Source of the DNA: Thinopyrum elongatum
Taxonomy: Eukaryota > Streptophyta > Magnoliopsida > Poales > Poaceae
Assembly: GCA_011799875.1 (NCBI GenBank)
Contig: CM022303.1
Span: forward strand, 735,984,939 to 736,048,938
Direction: 5' to 3'
DNA length: 64,000 bases
Below, piece by piece: positions 22,611 to 32,800 of the stretch. The translations under genes and the position numbers were made by a program. The notes under the pieces were generated by a model that worked only from the letters and a program-made list of their open reading frames with translations, searched no databases and had not been told where the DNA came from. The number at the start of each line of letters is the position of its first letter. Within the stretch, counting starts at the first letter, position 1.

Positions 22611-23187
22611 GGCACTATATAATAACAAACAATAATACAAGTAGCTATCTAAATCATACAAGTAAGAATTTGTTCTTTTAAAAAAAAGATAAGAACAAGA
22701 GGCTCACCATGGTGGTGCCGGCGATGACATCAGCACGCGTGATCGACGGCGGTGAGGACAGGGACGGGGATGGGACGGCACCCTACACATGTGCAAACTA
22801 AGAAGTTAATTTGAGCTCAAATTGTGCATCTAAATCAAATAAACTCCCACATACACTCCTCCACTAAAACCCACGAACCACTCTACTTCTAGAACATATG
22901 AAATGAGGTAAACTAGCAGTGAGAGATGAAAGGATGAAGTTGCTAACCTTTTAGAACACTTGGATAGTTGGTGCACCGCCAAATCTAGACAAATCTTGGG
23001 GAAAATGGAGCTTGGAGGTCGAGCTTGGAGGAAGAACAGAGGAGAAAGCTTAAGTGTGGCTCGGGCATTTCATCGAACACCTCATGTGCATAGGAAGGCA
23101 GAACAGAGCAGCACACACACCTCCCACCTTCTACGGCCAAAAAACAGAAGAGAGGGCGGGCAGGGGCGAGGATATATATAGGCATCT
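22611..23187 (-). promoter_or_regulatory. 5' leader and presumed promoter of the complete CACTA
   Basis: The region lies between the subterminal repeats and the first gene. A TATATATA at about 23172-23180 lies just inside the repeats in the right position and orientation for minus-strand transcription. Downstream, a GC-rich stretch ends CCATG|GTGAGCC (near 22710), which would serve as a leader-exon splice donor. No protein is supported. Confidence 0.45.
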
Positions 23188-23479
23188 TTTTAGTCCCGGT
23201 TGGTGTCTAGAACGGGGACTGAAGACTGACCTTTGGTCCCGGTTCTAGACACTAACCGGGACTAAAGGGATTGCGCCAGGAGCGAGGCCCTTTAGTCCTG
23301 GTTGGTGTCTGAAATCGGGACTAAAGGTCCCAGTCGAACCGGGACTGATGCTTGCCGAGGCCCGACCGGCGTCCTAGCCGCTCGAATCGGGACTGATGCT
23401 CACATTAGTCCCAGTTCGTAACACGACCGGGACTATTGCTCTGATCTGGCCAGAACCAAAGCCATGTTTTCTACTAGTG
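23188..23479. repeat. Right TIR and subterminal repeats of the complete CACTA
   Basis: TTTAGTCCCGGTTGGTGTCT opens a palindrome closed by AGACACTAACCGGGACTAAA (23188-23270). More GTCCCGGTT/AACCGGGAC half-sites follow up to the terminal GTTTTCTACTAGTG (23466-23479). It mirrors the left end. Confidence 0.9.
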
Positions 23480-23482
23480 ACC

Positions 23483-24130
23483 TCCTCTTCTTCAATCCCT
23501 TCTCACCCCCATATTTTTTAGGGTTCATTAATTTTTAGGGTTATGAACTAATTGATCAGCTCCTATTTGGGAGGACATGGTTCCTCTTCGAAATTAAATC
23601 ATGTTGGAAGGACATGCCTTCTCACCTCCTTAATTTCCTGGGAGGACATGGCTCCTTTTTGAACGAAAAACACTCCCTACCCTTCTATTGAATAACGATA
23701 GCTCTTCTTCCAATTCTAGATTTTTTTTCTAATCTATGCAAAGAAACATATTCTAGATGAAAGGGGTCAATTGCCGATGCCGAAAACTAATTAATCTACT
23801 CCTTGCATATGAGAACATATATTCTGCTGTAAACTGGTAAGAGAATGATTAGTGTAATTTATTTTTAAGAATTCATACCCTGGAAATCTCCATGTTTAGA
23901 AGCCCGCCTGCACATTTGGGCCAACAATTTTTTTCAGCACATGCTTTTACCTTTCCTGATCCTACCTTTGGCTTTAGATTTCTCACCTTTCTTTGGCAAT
24001 GAAAAGCTAGGAAGCCTGCCATTGACAAGCGAGCCTCATTGAAATCTCAGATCCAACAAGGATGCAAGAATACAGTGAAGTCATGTTATTAACGCAACTG
24101 GTTACAAAAAGAAAATACAATAATATTGAC
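23483..24130. other. AT-rich flank right of the CACTA, no gene confirmed
   Basis: Three copies of GGAGGACATGG or a close variant occur at about 23570-23650. A TTTTTTTCAG acceptor-like site lies near 23935. The sequence would be intronic if the exon proposed at 10770-11001 is real. Confidence 0.35.
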
Positions 24131-24321
24131 TGCGAGTGAAGGGCAGGGGTGAAGTGATTGGTGGCGGAGATTTTGACGGCGGTGCAAGAGCAGTGGCCTG
24201 CACATTTGTGGGGCCCGGCAGCGAAAACCACGGTCGAGTGATTGCAAGGATGGCTAATGCTTTGGAAGTTAGAAGCCCGCAACCACACACTCTGCAAGTT
24301 GAGTTTGCTCCTTCTCATGTG

Positions 24322-24979
24322 TGTTAGAATTAATCTTGACATGTGTTGCATACATGCAAGTGTGCACGTCACGTTAGTATTAAGTCGTCAGGATTTGTTA
24401 AGTGGCCGAGTGATTTGGCCAAGGTAGTCAGCATGCATGCATAAGTTGTTAGCCGGTGATGCACTCCTAGAGAGATTCTAGGAGAGAGATGGGGCCATGC
24501 GTGACTTAGTTGGGATGTTGCCCAGTGAGTCGGTCAAGTAGATTAGCAGCTGCATGTAGCTAGGTGAGTGCATGGATCAGTTGAGTTAGTGGCGTGGTGC
24601 ATGGGTGTGTTTGTGTATTGGACGTTGGCCGGCCGAGTTATCCACTGTGTGGAGCGATTCCAGGAGGTGGACGTGCGTAGTGGGCTGGCTAAGTCCTTGT
24701 ATACATGTACTTGCTTTGATTAATGAGAATGGGGCCGAGAGGGCTGTGGAAAAATGTAGCCTATGTGTTTGTCACCGGGAGATAAGGCAAAGCTAGCTTT
24801 CTCCTTGGTGAGGTGTGTGTACGTGTGTGTTTCTCGGTTCCGTTTCTCCTGTGTGTGTGTTCTCGAGAGAACCCATTAGAGAGAGGGTACAAGAGAAATG
24901 ATAGAGATTGAGAGGTGAGAGTTGTGCGAGGCAGCTCGAGGTAGAAGAAGAGCGGCGCTGCGAGGAGGCGGCGCCAACA
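24322..24979 (+). repeat. 5' LTR of the compact element
   Basis: TGTTAG...CCAACA, 658 bp. A TATA-like TTGTATACATGT lies near 24693 and GT-rich tracts (GTGTGTGTACGTGTGTGTTT) near 24812. Confidence 0.9.
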
Positions 24980-25656
24980 ATTGGCATCAGAGCCTTGTCG
25001 ATCCAAGGCGGTGGCGGCGCCGCGGCGGACTCCAGGTGAGGTGGGGCACGGCGGCGCAAGGTGCCATGGGCGGCCGGTTGCGGTGCGATGCCGCAAGATG
25101 ATGATGGTGTGGTGGTCGGCGTCGCGAGGACGTCATCCACGACAAGATGGTCCCTTGTGACTGGCGCTGCGACGGCTTCGATTGTGGCGCGGCGGACTCC
25201 ATGCGAGATGGAGGCCGATGGCGTGAGAAGGAGGATGGTGGCCATGCGGTGCCGCTAGGTGGAGATGGTAGCGCGAAGCTGCCGCAAGAAGACAATGGTG
25301 CGATGCCGTTGAGTGTAGACGATGGTGGTGCGATGCCATCATCTCAAGGAGAGTCGGTGTGATGCCGATGGCGGTGGTGCGATGTCATCGTCATTATGGC
25401 AAGTTGGTGCGAAGCCAACAAAAGTTGTGGTGTGATGCTGCGACAAGACGGCGTGGTGACCGCTGCTGCGATGGTATGGTCGACGCCATGATGGTGATGT
25501 CGAGTTCGGCGCTGCAATGGCGTCATCAACGACAAGGTGCGCGTGATCGGCGCTATGACGCCGTCCACGAAGACGAGATGGAGTGGAGCTCGGCGCTGCG
25601 CAAGCGTCATCCGTGACAACTTTGGTGAGCCACCATGTCAAGATTAGGAGGGAAAA
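24980..25656 (+). other. Internal domain of the compact element, non-coding
   Basis: It holds the PBS (24982-24993) and PPT (25646-25656). Between them is a degenerate minisatellite of GGTGGTGCGATGCC-like units. Open frames exist in several phases but are repetitive (Arg/His/Ser-rich or Asp/Gly-rich) and resemble no retroelement protein. Confidence 0.75.
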
Positions 25657-26315
25657 TGTTAGAATTAATCTTGACATGTGTTGCATACATGCAAGTGTGC
25701 ACAGTCACGTCAGTATTAGGTCGTCAGGATTTGTTAAGTGGCCGAGTGATCTGGCCAAGGTAGTCAGCATGCATGCATAAGTTGTTAGCCGGTGATGCAC
25801 TCCTAGAGAGATTCTAGGTGAGAGATAGGGCCATGCGTGACTTAGTTGGGATGTTGCCGAGTGATTCGGTCAAGTAGTTTAGCAGCTGCATGTAGCTAGG
25901 TGAGTGCATGGATCAGTTGAGTTAGTGTCGTGGTGCATGGGTGTGATTGTGTACTGGACGTTGGCCGGCCGAGTTATCCACTGTGTGGAGCGATTCCAGG
26001 AGGTGGACGTGCGTAGTGGGCTGCCTAAGTCCTTGTATATATGCACTTACTTTGATTAATAAGAATGGGGCAGAGAGGGCTGTGGAAAAATGTAGCCTAT
26101 GTGTTTGTCACCGGGAGATAAGGCAAAGCTAGCTTTCTCCTTGGCGAGGTGTGTGTACGTGTGTGTTTCTCGGTTCCGTTTCTCCTGTGTGTGTGTTCTT
26201 GAGAGAACCCATTAGAGAGAGGGTACAAGAGAGATGATCGAGATTGAGAGGTGAGAGTTGTGCGACGCAGCTCGAGGTAGAAGAAGAGCGGCGCTGTGAG
26301 GAGGCGGCGCCAACA
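25657..26315 (+). repeat. 3' LTR of the compact element
   Basis: It is 659 bp. A better TATA box than in the 5' LTR (TTGTATATATGC, about 26033-26044) is seen. It is followed by the duplicated target atgtg. Confidence 0.9.
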
Positions 26316-26387
26316 ATGTGAAAATCTACACTGCTCCAATTTTTCATTTTTTAAGGCAAGGAAGAGTACTAGATTCAGTTTAGCCTT

Positions 26388-28077
26388 TGTTGTTAGAAAG
26401 ACTGCCTGTAATTAGTTATTATCCTGTTCATAGTATCTAATTTTAATGTTAGGGTAGAACATTACATTGAAATGCAATCGACATGGTTTCATCTCAAAGA
26501 TTGAATGATATAGCAAAAGAACCTGAAGGACCTCTTTTGGGAGCATATTATAATTACCCATTTGGTCAATGACAAGAGGTAAAATGGTATTGTGCAGAGT
26601 CATAAATCCAAAGGTATACAAATAATGTAGTGCCATAAATTTTTCTACTTATGATGATGCGCTCCAGAACAAGTAAAAAAAGGTGCAGATCTAGATGTGT
26701 GCATCATCTATTTTGGAGCAGTTTGTAGTAGTTGTTTGTGATAGGAACACTGCTGGCATACCATGTTTTCTAAATGGTTTCTGAATCAACGGACAGAAAT
26801 AAAAAAGAATGCCACCACTCATCATATTTGATTCAGTGTTACTAATAATCTAACAAGACAAACACTACATAAACAGAGCCGGCTACAGCGGCATAATTGC
26901 TCTTTTTTGCTATTTGCTTTTTTCATATTTGATTCAGTGTCACTAACACTCCAACAGGACCACACACTTCATAAACATAGGAGGCCACGACAACATGTTT
27001 ATTAAACCGAGTGGCAAGCAGCAGGGGTCAAACATCTGTCTACAAGGTAATTGCTTATTTTAGCATTTGTATTTTTGTTTATTATTATTTGAATGTTTAC
27101 CACCTTTCAAGTTCTATGTCTGTTTGTGTATGGAAGTTACAGGGTTCCTTATCTCTCATGATAGTTTGCTCCTTCTCCTAATGGTAGTTATCATGCTTGC
27201 GTTTTCTTCTGTTAACTAAATTGCAACACATCCTTTAACGAAAAACCTGATATGTTTTTTATAGGGTGAGAGAAATACAATGCTAGGTTTTTTTGCACGC
27301 ACCCTAAGGTAAGGTAATTGATTGTAAGTTGGTGTCTTTCCATTTTATGTGTACTTCATTAATACTATATATTACTCTGGAAGTTGGAACTACACTGCAA
27401 TTACTATCACTCCTATTCTTATTTGATGTAATTCACATTGGATGGCGTTTACTGATAGTAAGAAGTTCTTCCATGGGCCTTTTGGGACTCTTCATAAAGG
27501 ACCAAAAAATTTACATACAGTTTATAAATAGTGAATCCAATTGTTTGTGCCAGGCTATTATTTCTTATCTGTTTCCTGTAAAGAATTATTTTGTTCTTTC
27601 TCCTTTGTATCATCACCCATTCATTCTTTTTTGATTCTGCATTGTGTAAGTTCATCTGAAATATGTAGATCAGTTGCCTTTGTCAAACTCATGCTAACCT
27701 GAACTTATGCATCGATATCACTCTCTTATCTTTCGCATGTTGTATAGTCCTGAAACAACAGTTCATACTTTGCTGGTGGTTGATGCACATGGTCTTTTTT
27801 TGGTTTTCTTCTGTTGTGGAACAATAGATTGATGGTAACCAGGGAAAAGTGCAACACAAAGATTTGTAAGTGTTTCTATTTTATCTCGGTGTTCATTTGT
27901 ATGGCGCATGTCCTTTTCTCGAGAAGCTAGAATCAAGCAGCACATGAGGAATTATTTTCTTATTATCTATAGTCCCTTTTAGTCATCTTTGGTTCATAGA
28001 ATAAAATCGTCTTAAATGCTTACAGATTATAGTTGATTTTATTAATTCCTTAGCTCTCATATTGCTCTGCTTTAGTA
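26388..28077. other. Low-copy DNA with a 103-bp-spaced duplication and exon-like pieces
   Basis: CATATTTGATTCAGTGT begins two copies at about 26822 and 26925, each followed by diverged AACA..AC..CATAAACA words. Exon-like segments flanked by splice-like sites are visible: a piece ending CTGTCTACAAG|GTAATTG near 27046; TATAG|GGTGAGAG to CCTAAG|GTAAGG (27263-27308); and AATAG|ATTGATGG to a GTAAG near 27870. I cannot join them into a recognisable protein. The stretch could be intron and exon remains of a gene once contiguous with the left flank. Confidence 0.3.
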
Positions 28078-29083
28078 ATGTTTCTTCCCTCTCTATATTT
28101 GTTGTGATGAATCGAATCTTTTCCCTTTGAGGTTTTGTTATTGTCGGATTGAATATTCAGATTTAAGAACACTAGATATATGTTTTGCATATGAATACCC
28201 GTGGTGATAATGGGGTATTATATTGATCCACTTGATGTATGTTTTGGCACTCAACTCGCGGATTCCTGAGGTGACATTGGGGTAATCTATGTGTAGAGGT
28301 TGACGCACGTTTTCATTATCTTTTCTCCGATAGAAACTTTGGGGGACTCTTTGAAGTTCTTTGTGTGGATTGAATATTATGATTATGAAGTTGTTTGATG
28401 CATATCGTATAATCAACTCACGGATACTTGTGGTGACATTGGAGTATCTAGGTGACATTAGGGTTGGTTGATGTGTATCATATGGTGTTATTTTAGTACG
28501 AACTCTAGGGCTATTTGTGACACTTATAGGAATAGCTCAATGGATTGATCGGAAAGAATAACTTTGAGGTGGTTTCGTACCCTAGAAACAATTTCTATCT
28601 TATGTTCTCTGCTAATAGGAACTTGGGAGTGATTCTTTATCGCACGTTGAGGGATGGTTATATGATCCAATTATGTTAGCATTGTAGAGAGATTGCACTA
28701 GCGAAAGTATGAACCCTAGGCCTTGTTTTCTAGCATTGCAATACCGTTTGTGCTCACTATTATCAATTGCTACCTTGCTGTTTTTTATTTTCAGATTATA
28801 AAAACCTATATCTACTATCCATATTACACTTTTATCACCATCTCTTCGCCGAACTAGTGCACCTATAGAATTTACCATTGTATTGGGTGTGTTGGTGACA
28901 CAAGAGACTCTTTGTTATTTGATTGCAGGCTTGCTTGAGACAGACCATCTTCATCCTACGCCTCCCACGGATTGATAAACCTTAGGTCATCCACTTGTGG
29001 GAAATTTTTCTACTGTCCTACAAAACTCTGCGCTTGGAGGCCCAACACGAGTCTACAAGAATAAAGTTGCGTAGTAGACATCA
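28078..29083 (+). repeat. 5' LTR of the outer element, truncated at its 5' end
   Basis: It aligns with the 3' two-thirds of the full LTRs (TTTCTTCCCTCTCTAT onward) and ends GTAGTAGACATCA at 29083. About 650 bp of the LTR start are missing; DNA left of 28078 is unrelated. Confidence 0.85.
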
Positions 29084-29093
29084 AGCTCTTTTC

Positions 29094-29109
29094 TGGCGCC
29101 GTTGCCGGG
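29094..29109 (+). promoter_or_regulatory. Primer binding site (tRNA-Asp), outer element
   Basis: TGGCGCCGTTGCCGGG complements the 3' end of plant tRNA-Asp (CCCGGCAACGGCGCCA). It lies 10 bases after the LTR end, and the seventeenth base is A instead of G. Confidence 0.85.
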
Positions 29110-29210
29110 AAGGTGAGTGCTTGAAGGTATATCTTTAGATCTTGTAATCGAATCTTATAGTTTGCTTGTTTATCAGTAGTTTGGTTTTATAAAAAGAAAA
29201 CTACAAAAAA

Positions 29211-29868
29211 ATGGAATTGAGGTTGCCTCATATTATTCGCCTTTATCATGTCTTTCTTGAAAATAAGGATTCCGAAAATTATGCTCAATTGATAGCAGAA
29301 GAATCCAATAAAATGTTTGGCATAAAATCTTTGAATGATGAGCATGGTTGCAAAGTTGTTAGTATGAATTCTATGAATATCCATGACGCTAATGATATGC
29401 AAAGCCATAAGCTTGGGGATGCTATTTTTCATGTAGATGATATTTTTAGTCCCCCAAGATTTGATGTGGAAATTTGTTATAATGATTGCATGCCTCCTAT
29501 TTATGATGATTATATTGATGAAAGTGGGTTTGGAGGAGTGTCAACTTTAGGCACTAATGATCCCACTATTTTGGAGGGTGTTGAATCTTATGAAAATAAT
29601 TATGAAGTGGATTTGGAGAGGTCGTGACTTTATTTAATGATGAATCCACTATTTTGGAAGAGGTTTCAATTGACTATGATAACAAAGTTGCTATATATGA
29701 TGATTATTGTGATGACATGTATGCTATAAAGAATAATGATAACCATGAAACTTGTCATCATGATTTTAATGCTCAAATTGAATATGCCAATCAAGTACCT
29801 CATGATAGTTATTTTGTTGAGTTTGCTCCCACTACTATTCATGAGAAGAAATTTGCTTATGTGGACAG
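29211..29868 (+). pseudogene. Unknown ORF of the outer element, 5' part, frameshifted and cut
   Basis: It begins MELRLPHIIRLYHVFLENKD, nearly the same as the intact ORF at 34791. Shared landmarks are NIHDANDM, HKLGDA, DDIFSPP, FDVEICY, CMPPIYDD and HDSYFVEFAPTT. Between CMPPIYDD and the YANQV block it has about 85 residues (STLGTNDPTILEGVESYE and others) that are absent from the inner copy. A frameshift lies at about 29625. At 29868 the inner element is inserted, so the frame runs into LTR sequence and stops. The protein is acidic, with no recognised domain, and it does not look like a gag or a protease. Confidence 0.7.
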
Positions 29869-32800
29869 TGATACGTCTCCAACATATCTATAATTTAGGA
29901 AGTATTCATGCCATGTTTACTATAGTTTTGTATGATTTTGGTGCACTTTTGTACGGCATTTACATGATTTTTATGGACTAACCTATTGACCTAGTGCCCA
30001 GTGCCAGTTGCTGTTTTCTGCTTGTTTTTGGTTTTCCAGAAAATCCATATCAAATGAAGTCCAAAAGCAACGAAAGTTTTTGATGATTTTTTCTGAAGGA
30101 AAATGAACCCAGGAAGCTTCGAGATGAGGCCAGAGGAGCCATAGGGGCCCCACACAACACTTGGGCGCACCACCCCCCTAGCGCGCCCTGGTGCCATGTG
30201 GGCCACCCGAGACCCCACCTTCGCGTGAAACCAACGCCAAAAAATCATATATAAAGAGAAACCCCGAAAGTTAACCTAGAACTTGGACTCTGCCGCCGCA
30301 TGCCTCTGTATCCTCTAAAAACCAATCTGGAGCCCTATTTCGGCACTCTGCCGAAGGGGGGATCATCACCGGAGGCCATCTTCATCTTCCCGGCGGTCTC
30401 CATGACGAGGAGGGAGTAGTTCACCCTCGGGGCTGAGGGTATGAACTAGTAGCTATGTGTTTGATCTCTCTCTCACGCGTTCCTGAGATGGCACGATCTT
30501 GATGTATCGCGGGCTTTGTTAATATAGTTGGATCATAAGATGTTTCTCCCCTCTCCATCCTTGTTGTGATGAATCCAATCTTTTCCCTATGAAGTTTTTT
30601 TCTTGTCAGATTGAATATTCAGATTTGAGAACACTTGATGTATGTCTTGCATATGAATACCCGTGGTGACAATGGGGTATCATATTGATTCAGTTTATGT
30701 ATGTTTTGGAACTCAACTTGCGGATTCCCGCAGTGAATTGGGGGTAATCTATTGTAGCGATCCGACCCAAATGGATCAAGTCTCTATGCTTAAGTGTTAT
30801 CCCTGGATCGGTATGCTGACACACACAGTACTCGAGGATTTATAACAGAGGTAAATCACATGTATCAAGTAACGTAAATACTATTACCTCAATCCATATA
30901 GCGGAAGTAACAACAAGGTTGTGGAGTTCCCAACAATGCCAACGGCAAAGTTGAGTGTAGACATCGTAACCCTAACGTATCACTTACTCGTCGTAAGAAT
31001 TCCTGCAACATCAGACGTTGCAGCCATGTAGGTCAGTACATTGAATGTACTGGCAAATTCACACCATACGATAATGATGAACGATATCTATCACTACATG
31101 CATATTTGGCTGGTGGAGGCTCTAAGTTTAATTTTGCATAAAGCCAATTTTTCCCTACAACAAAGGAATAAATGTTTTATTTAACTACAAAGTTTGTTGA
31201 TAATATTGAGAATGGTAACCCCATCTCAATACCAAAATAATAATTAATAACCCAACAAATTAATTAAATAAAGTGATGAGATCAAATCAATAATTCAAGT
31301 ACCATATACTCAAGATGTCCATAACCGGGGACACGGCTAATCATGATTAGTTTGTACACTCTGCAGAGGTTTGTGCACTTTTCCCCACAAGACTCGATCT
31401 CCCCTGTTAAATTTCACTCACTGCATGATGTTTGAGAAACGGATGATCGAGACACAGTCTTTCCGAAGAGGTCCCCTTAACCGATAGATAGGCTGGTACA
31501 CCTACAATCCCCTACATCTGCTAGCCCATCATGGAGAGGATTCCCACAACTTACTCAACTATGCCAGAGCCCATAATGGCATGTGGCTGCACACGGAAGT
31601 TTCTAGCATGAATAATCTTATGATCCCTTTGAGCCTGGGTGACAAACCGTAGGATGATCACACGGGTACCCCGGGATCTCCTAGGACAACACTGGTATAA
31701 CCCCAGGTGCCCGGGCAAACCACTGGTATAACCCCAGGGTGCCCCAACCAATCCACCCAGATGTGTATTAAGTAGCCATCTTACGTTTCCCTTAGTTAAT
31801 ATCTCTCACAACTTGCATGATTCTCACATACCAATCCACGTCTACGAGCATAGCAAAGCAGTATAAGCATAACGTAGTAACTCCCAAGGTTTGAATATAA
31901 GACAATAGGTTCTACCTCATTAACTACTTCCCAGTACCCACATGTTTAATCAGATCCTACTCATGCAATGTTTGAGGGGTTGAACTAATGCATAAAAACT
32001 GGGTTATAAAGGGATATGATCAAAGTGTGAACTTGCCTTGTACTGTTGATGAAGATTCGTCGCACTCGTAATTCCTGATAGTTCTACTCGGCACACTCCG
32101 TTCAATCTATGGTAAGCAAGCAATTGCATACATAAGCACCCAAGCATAAAATTCAAAGAAATGATCTCGAAAAACTTTGAAAACAAGCAATTAACTCTTG
32201 CAACAGAAAACAATTTCTAACATTACCAAAATTGGGTGGATTTGGTCTGATCAGAAAGTTTAGGTCAAGAGCTTCAATTAGAAAAAATAATCAATTAAAT
32301 CGGAGTTATAAAACTCGAGTTATGAACAAAAGAAGTTCAAATTCAAATCTATTTGAAACCAAATTTTAAACTTTCCAAAAATATGTTTAATTTGGTTATC
32401 TGGACAGAGGGAATCATAACGAAGAAGTGGGTGTTGGTTTCGTTGGATTTGGACAAGCGAGCAAAAAGTTGTGATCGTGTTAAGATCAGGGGCTAATCTG
32501 TGAAGAAAATATTCACAGATGGGTCCCTGGCCAAAAATAAAACAGAAAAAGAAAAATCTATCGGATGAACGTCCGCTACGGGAGACTAACGAACGAAATC
32601 ATTCGCTACAGAAGCTAAACAAACGTACGTTCGCTAAATAACTAACCGATCGGGTTTTAAAGAAAAACCAAAAAAAAACCGGGCGATTCGGCGGCGGTTT
32701 TTACCGGTTCGATGTCGGCGGCGGCGGATCTCTGGCGGCGCGGGGTGGACGATGGACGGCGGCAGCGGCGGCTCCGACGGCGGCTTTGGGCGGCGGCGGT

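Larger units (their letters stand above)
11016..23479 (-). mobile_element. Complete CACTA (En/Spm) transposon, 12.46 kb
   Basis: The left end is CACTAGTAGAAAAC (11016) and the right end GTTTTCTACTAGTG (23479), perfect inverted repeats of 14 bp. The 3-bp target duplication is acc (11013-11015 and 23480-23482). Subterminal GTCCCGGTT/AACCGGGAC repeats occur at both ends. Genes read on the minus strand, so 23479 is the 5' end. In order they are a GC-rich leader near 22700-22800, a small membrane protein (22610-22176), TNP2 transposase (21998-18698), an AT-rich spacer, a second leader-like block (17134-16750), and the long second gene (15324-11860). All genes carry stops or frameshifts, so the copy is non-autonomous now, although its ends look mobilisable. 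The length is in the usual autonomous range. Confidence 0.95.
24322..26315 (+). mobile_element. Compact non-autonomous LTR retrotransposon, 1,994 bp, with TSD
   Basis: Two LTRs (24322-24979, 658 bp; 25657-26315, 659 bp) begin TGTTAGAATTAATC and end GCGCCAACA. The target duplication is atgtg (24317-24321 and 26316-26320). The primer site TGGCATCAGAGC (24982-24993) starts two bases after the LTR and resembles the initiator tRNA-Met site TGGTATCAGAGC. The polypurine tract AGGAGGGAAAA (25646-25656) abuts the second LTR. The internal domain is only 677 bp. It is GC-rich with GCGATGCC-type repeats and has no gag, protease, integrase or RT, so replication must depend on another element. By eye the LTRs differ at about 23 substitutions plus one indel (about 3.5 percent). 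Copia affinity is inferred from LTR ends and PBS. Confidence 0.92.
24136..26383 (+). pseudogene. Short open frame split by an LTR element (host or captured)
   Basis: From ATG at 24136 the frame reads 62 codons (contains DFDGGARAVACTFVGPGSE and NHGRVIARMANALEV) up to the target site at 24321. In the empty site (one TSD copy, LTR element absent) the same frame would continue from 26321 for 20 more codons to TAG at 26381-26383, so the ORF of 82 codons was open before insertion. The LTR supplies TGT TAG immediately after the break. No protein family is recognised. Chance is a serious alternative for an ORF of this length. Confidence 0.25.

Noticed and set aside
25344..25686. Arg/His/Ser-rich ORFs inside the compact LTR element as a gag gene.
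   Set aside because: Repetitive GATGCC-type units generate them; no gag, zinc-knuckle or protease motif.
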